A DNA stretch of 64,000 nt from Euonymus europaeus (taxonomy: Eukaryota; Streptophyta; Magnoliopsida; Celastrales; Celastraceae), in assembly GCA_963580455.1 (NCBI GenBank), contig OY756960.1, positions 5,270,001-5,334,000 of the forward strand. The letters are read 5' to 3'. This document shows positions 61,005 through 64,000 of this stretch, piece after piece. The notes under the pieces are model-generated. The model had not been told where the DNA came from, did no database searches, and worked only from the letters and a program-made list of their open reading frames with translations. A program made the position numbers and the translations under genes. Each line of letters starts with the position of its first letter. Position 1 is the stretch's first letter.

Positions 61005-62163
61005 ATGAGTTCCAATATCTTTCTTATGTGCAAGTATAAGAATGATGTGGTACCGATAATGGTTGATCTTGATTGTGGTTATGATGTGTTCTTGAGGAGG
61101 TTGTGTGAAAGTTTTGTTTCATTAGAGATTGATAAAGTTTCGTTGACATATTCTGTTCCAGGATATGATAGGTGCATTATCAAGGGTGAACGTGATTTTT
61201 TGACAATGACATCTTTAGTCTGTGCATTTGGGTTGAAATTTGTTGATGTTCTTGTGTCGAATGTGGGGAGTAATGGGGGTGCTAGCTTGGGTAGTGTCAA
61301 CATTTTAGATGCGATGGGTGATAATGTTGGTCTGAGTGATACTATAATTGCTACTGATACTGTCAATTTGGCTGATACTGTTGTGGAGTTTGGTACTGTT
61401 AACGACGAGCATAAATTTGATGCATATAATTCGTCTTCCGACAGTAGCAGAAATCGTGTATCTGGTAGTTGGTCTAGAGAAATTAGCCATGTCGGACAGG
61501 TATTTTATAAAGGTGTAACTGAATTTAGGAGTGCTTTATGCCGATATTCAATGGAGAAAAGTTTTGAATTTGATTACGTAAGGAATAATGATCGTAGGGT
61601 TGAGGCACATTGTTCGAACAAGTTTTCACATGGGTGCAAGTGGTATGTATGTGCGACAGTATCAAGCGTTGATGGTTACTGTAGGGTACGAAAATTGGTG
61701 GATTATCATTGTTGTCCTTTGGTATTAAGCAGAGAAAAAAAATAAGAGATTGACTGCTAAAGTTATATCATGTTTGATTGTTGGGTTGTTGAAGGAGAAA
61801 CCGTCATTGTGTCCTGGTGACATTGTTTCTCACTTTTTGAAGTGTTATGGGTATACGATTACGTATAGAAAGGCTTGGATGGCTTTGGAAAAGGCGAAGG
61901 GTGAGATTTTTGGTGATTCTCGGATTCATTCAAACAATTGCGGTGGTATGTAAGGGCTGCCGTTTCAGAAAATCCAGGGAGTCACATTGTTTTAGATGTT
62001 GATGAGGATTCTATGAGATTTCGAAGATTGTTTGTCGCGTTCCATGCATGTATTCATTGATTTAACTATTGTCGACCAATGATTTTCATTGATGGGACAT
62101 TTCTTAAAGGGAGATTTAAGGGTGTATTGCTTTCTGCAGTTGGAAAAAATGGAAATCAAGGTG
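61005..62163 (+). pseudogene. MuDR-family transposase, truncated after first catalytic block
   Basis: The N-terminus resembles the PB1-like domain of plant MuDR proteins (VPIMVDLDCGYDVFLRRLCE, KVSLTYSVPGYD). A low-complexity segment with repeated DTV(N) follows. Next is the MuDR DNA-binding part (VGQVFYKGVTEFRSALCRYS, FDYVRNNDRR, AHCSNKFSHGCKWYVCATVS), then AKVISCLIVGLLKEKPSLCP and the start of the catalytic core, FIDGTFLKGRFKGVLLSAVG, KNGNQGD (first Asp). Defects: frameshifts in the A-run at about 61735-61742 and near 61925, and a TGA near 62057 (CIH-stop-F where Gly is usual). After about 62163 similarity stops abruptly and ATACTG repeats begin. Start chosen at the ATG after a likely GGGTAG/ acceptor. 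Confidence 0.85.
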
Positions 62164-62195
62164 ATGTACTGTCAATTATGTTTTCTAATACTGCC

Positions 62196-62585
62196 TGCTT
62201 TTTATGATACTGGTGAACTTTATGATACTATTGTTGATGGTGATACTAGTGACATGGTGATACTGTACAGCAGTAGATACTGTGAATCTTTTCTTTTTTA
62301 ATACTGTATACTTTTATTATACTATTGAATTTTATGATACTATTTGAGATGCTGATACTGTACAACAGTAGGTAATTGGCTAATATTTTATGATCAGCTT
62401 TACGTCATCAACAAAATTCAAGTAAGCCCAGCTCAAACTTAGGGACTTCGTGGGTATGAAGAATGCTAGTAGTAGGAAAAGTACCATCAATCTGCTTCAT
62501 CAATTAGGGATAAGTAGTATCAGTAGTAGCACTAGTATAATAATTTGAAATACATTACTAGTATCACTAGTATCACAGTGATATT
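62196..62585. repeat. ATACTG/CAGTAT motif array
   Basis: Clustered copies of GATACT(G/A) on the plus strand (62196-62370) followed by AGTATCA/AGTAGTATCAG (62510-62580), giving a loosely inverted arrangement at the point where the transposase is truncated. Confidence 0.7.
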
Positions 62586-62589
62586 ACCT

Positions 62590-62868
62590 TCATAAGTCAT
62601 CAACGGATTCATCCGTGTCACTAGATGCTGCTTGTTTCATATTGGATGTGATTACTTTTCTGCTGAGTCTGGTACATCTGATGAACCGACGAAGGTATAA
62701 GTCAGTATCTTTTCCGGATTTTGATCTGTCTAGCTCGATATCGACAATACCGTCTTCAATTCCAAATATGTTTCTCATGTCATGGACGGTTACGTTGGTA
62801 TGCTCGCCATTGAATACGAAATCATGGCTGACGGTGGAGTAATGGTCTACTAGATCTTGTAGATGCAA
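62590..62868 (-). CDS. Unrecognised minus-strand reading frame converging on the transposase
   Basis: 92 codons, continuing upstream in frame to about 62950 (AITPFWRLIQSIIDQKIEKS). Residues are charged and globular-looking: LQDLVDHYSTVSHDFVFNGE, TVHDMRNIFGIEDGIVDIEL, DLYLRRFIRCTRLSRK, acidic C-terminus SSDTDESVDDL. I do not recognise a family. Its convergent placement recalls the second gene of some MULEs (mudrB-like arrangement), but there is no sequence similarity I can name. It may be the exon of an element-borne gene or a captured host fragment. Confidence 0.4.
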   Translation of the reverse strand: MHLQDLVDHYSTVSHDFVFNGEHTNVTVHDMRNIFGIEDGIVDIELDRSKSGKDTDLYLRRFIRCTRLSRKVITSNMKQAASSDTDESVDDL

Positions 62869-63104
62869 GTCGCTTCTACGGCATCTAGATTTTTCAATTT
62901 TCTGGTCAATAATAGACTGTATTAATCTCCAAAACGGAGTGATCGCATTCTGTTCATCTGCTTCTTCGTAAATTTAAAGCTTCCAATGACCTCAACTAAT
63001 CCAATCAAGTTGCATTGGTATTGCACTGTATTGCGGTTCCTCGCCATAATTCTTAGCACCAAAGACAGTATTACAGTATCAATAATAGTGCATCTGATTC
63101 ACTA

Positions 63105-63740
63105 TTTACAGTACCAACATAATCAGGAATATGAAAACTATCGACATAACCACTACTTTTAGTATTCATAGTACTTAAAAAATCAAGAGTATTCACAGTA
63201 TGGAAATCGCCAAGAAGCCAATATCGGGCAAGATTACTACATATAATTCATAGTATCGACAGAGCCACTGTATGCATATGACTCATAGTACCAAAGAAAT
63301 CAAAAGCATCAACAGTATAACGATCATCCATAACACAAAATGCCCATAATAAGTCTATTTGACCCATAGTATTCACAGTACCCACAGTATTCATATGACT
63401 ATTTACAGTACCAACATAATCAGGATTATGAAAAGTATCAACACAACCACTACTTTCAGTATTCGCAGTACCTAACCAATCAAGAGTATTGACAGTATGG
63501 AAATCATCAAGAAGCCAATATTGCGCAATATCGACAGTGCCACTGTATGCATATGACTCATAGTACCAAATTAGGGCATGAACTACCAATATTTTCAGAA
63601 TTTACAGTATCAAAGAAATCAAAAGCATCAACAGTATGACGATCTTCAATAACACAAAATGCCCATAATAAGTCCATTTGACCCATAGTATTCACAGTAC
63701 CCACAGTATTCATATGAGTCAGAGTACCAAAATGGGGCAT
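63105..63740. repeat. ~310-bp tandem repeat built from ACAGTA motifs, ~2 copies
   Basis: AGTACCAACATAATCAGGA starts copies at about 63110 and 63408; CAAAGAAATCAAAAGCATCA occurs at 63292 and 63605; CACAAAATGCCCATAATAAG at 63333 and 63652. Within each copy, ACAGTA/CAGTAT motifs recur every 15-30 bp. On the minus strand most of it stays open and reads as repeated (N/D)TV units (MNTVGTVNTMGQ, TVDAFDFF). Confidence 0.85.
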
Positions 63741-64000
63741 AACACTAACAACGCCAACTTATGTTGTCGGTAAAATGCAGATATATGAGAAAGGAGATTG
63801 CTTTATGGACGAGTGAATAGTTAAATACCTGAGAACCTATCGGAAGAGACTTTTCGAGCAGTGATGGTTCAACGCCGAAACTCGCGAACCACGGTGATGA
63901 TGCAGTGTCAACAGTGCGAACAAGAAGGAATGACTGAAGCGGAGACAGTATCAGCCAGATGGTCGGAAAAAGATATGGCCAGTCAGTGCCTAAAAAACCC

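Larger units (their letters stand above)
60465..64000 (+). mobile_element. MuDR-type MULE, right end outside or lost
   Basis: The left end probably lies near 60465 (GGGGAAATTACACAAAAGTC, a MULE-like terminus). It contains the transposase remnant at 61005-62163, an ATACTG-motif region at 62196-62585, a converging minus-strand frame at 62590-62868 and a tandem-repeat region at 63105-63740. No matching right TIR was identified before the window end, so the extent is a guess. Confidence 0.5.

Noticed and set aside
62590..62868. Ulp1 or OTU protease encoded in the second MULE
   Set aside because: No His, Asp and Cys protease motifs could be recognised in the frame.
1..64000. CRISPR arrays, bacterial operons, rRNA or canonical tRNA genes
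   Set aside because: The repeats are transposon or satellite type, the genes have introns, and the only tRNA-like signals are SINE A and B boxes.

Overview
The window is AT-rich nuclear DNA from a eudicot plant. The plant-type receptor-like protein gene, the AWPM-19 gene, the short-intron gene structures and the dense mix of LTR retrotransposons, TRIMs, SINEs, LINEs, hAT and Mutator-like elements (MULEs) all point that way; no species can be named from the sequence alone. Only four host loci are convincing; most of the rest is transposons of several ages, many nested.

Layout. 0-0.75 kb: a TRIM retrotransposon with a small hAT insertion in its LTR. 2.4-7.8 kb (minus): a NOL9/Grc3-type polynucleotide kinase gene with an altered Walker A motif, one apparent GC-AG intron, a recognisable exon missing, and a 718-bp hAT derivative in an intron. 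8.4-12.5 kb: a broken Ac-like hAT transposase with unmatched ends, abutting a MULE fragment. 13.7-17.9 kb: a decayed Ty3/gypsy gag-pol and an internally deleted copia element. 19.5-20.3 kb: an intact TRIM with target-site duplication. 20.8 kb: an F-box fragment. 22.1-26.0 kb (minus): a multi-exon LRR receptor-like protein gene with a single-base frameshift, and a duplicated promoter-like segment farther upstream. 27-41 kb: LTR fragments, a SINE with perfect 19-bp duplications, a MULE MITE, a probable solo LTR, a retroelement 3' remnant split by a gene-carrying (Pack-MULE-like) element, and L1-type LINE remnants. 41.8-45.5 kb: a tandem repeat and a truncated copia element.

45.5-50.9 kb is the most unusual object: a complete-length MULE of about 5.4 kb with >500-bp terminal inverted repeats and a perfect 9-bp target duplication. 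Its transposase (FAR1-like N-terminus, MULE catalytic core, SWIM zinc finger) is followed by an OTU-type cysteine protease domain that keeps its catalytic Cys and His, although the transposase part carries five stops and two frameshifts. Its 5' arm holds a short laccase-like exon.

51.4-53.5 kb: a LINE ORF1 (RRM) relic and a nested MULE composite. 54.4-55.2 kb: an intact three-exon AWPM-19/PM19-like membrane protein gene with TATA, RY and ACGT-core motifs. 55.8-57.1 kb: three tandem tRNA-like (SINE-like) units, then a GGGCC-rich hAT derivative with microsatellites. 57.2-58.2 kb (minus): an intact SURF6/Rrp14 ribosome-biogenesis gene. 60.5 kb to the end: a MuDR-type transposase cut off after its first catalytic block and followed by arrays of ATACTGT/ACAGTAT motifs, plus a converging minus-strand reading frame and a 310-bp tandem repeat.

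The host genes do not form a pathway; two (NOL9-like, SURF6) belong to ribosomal RNA processing, which is probably coincidence. All splice sites and element boundaries were read by eye.
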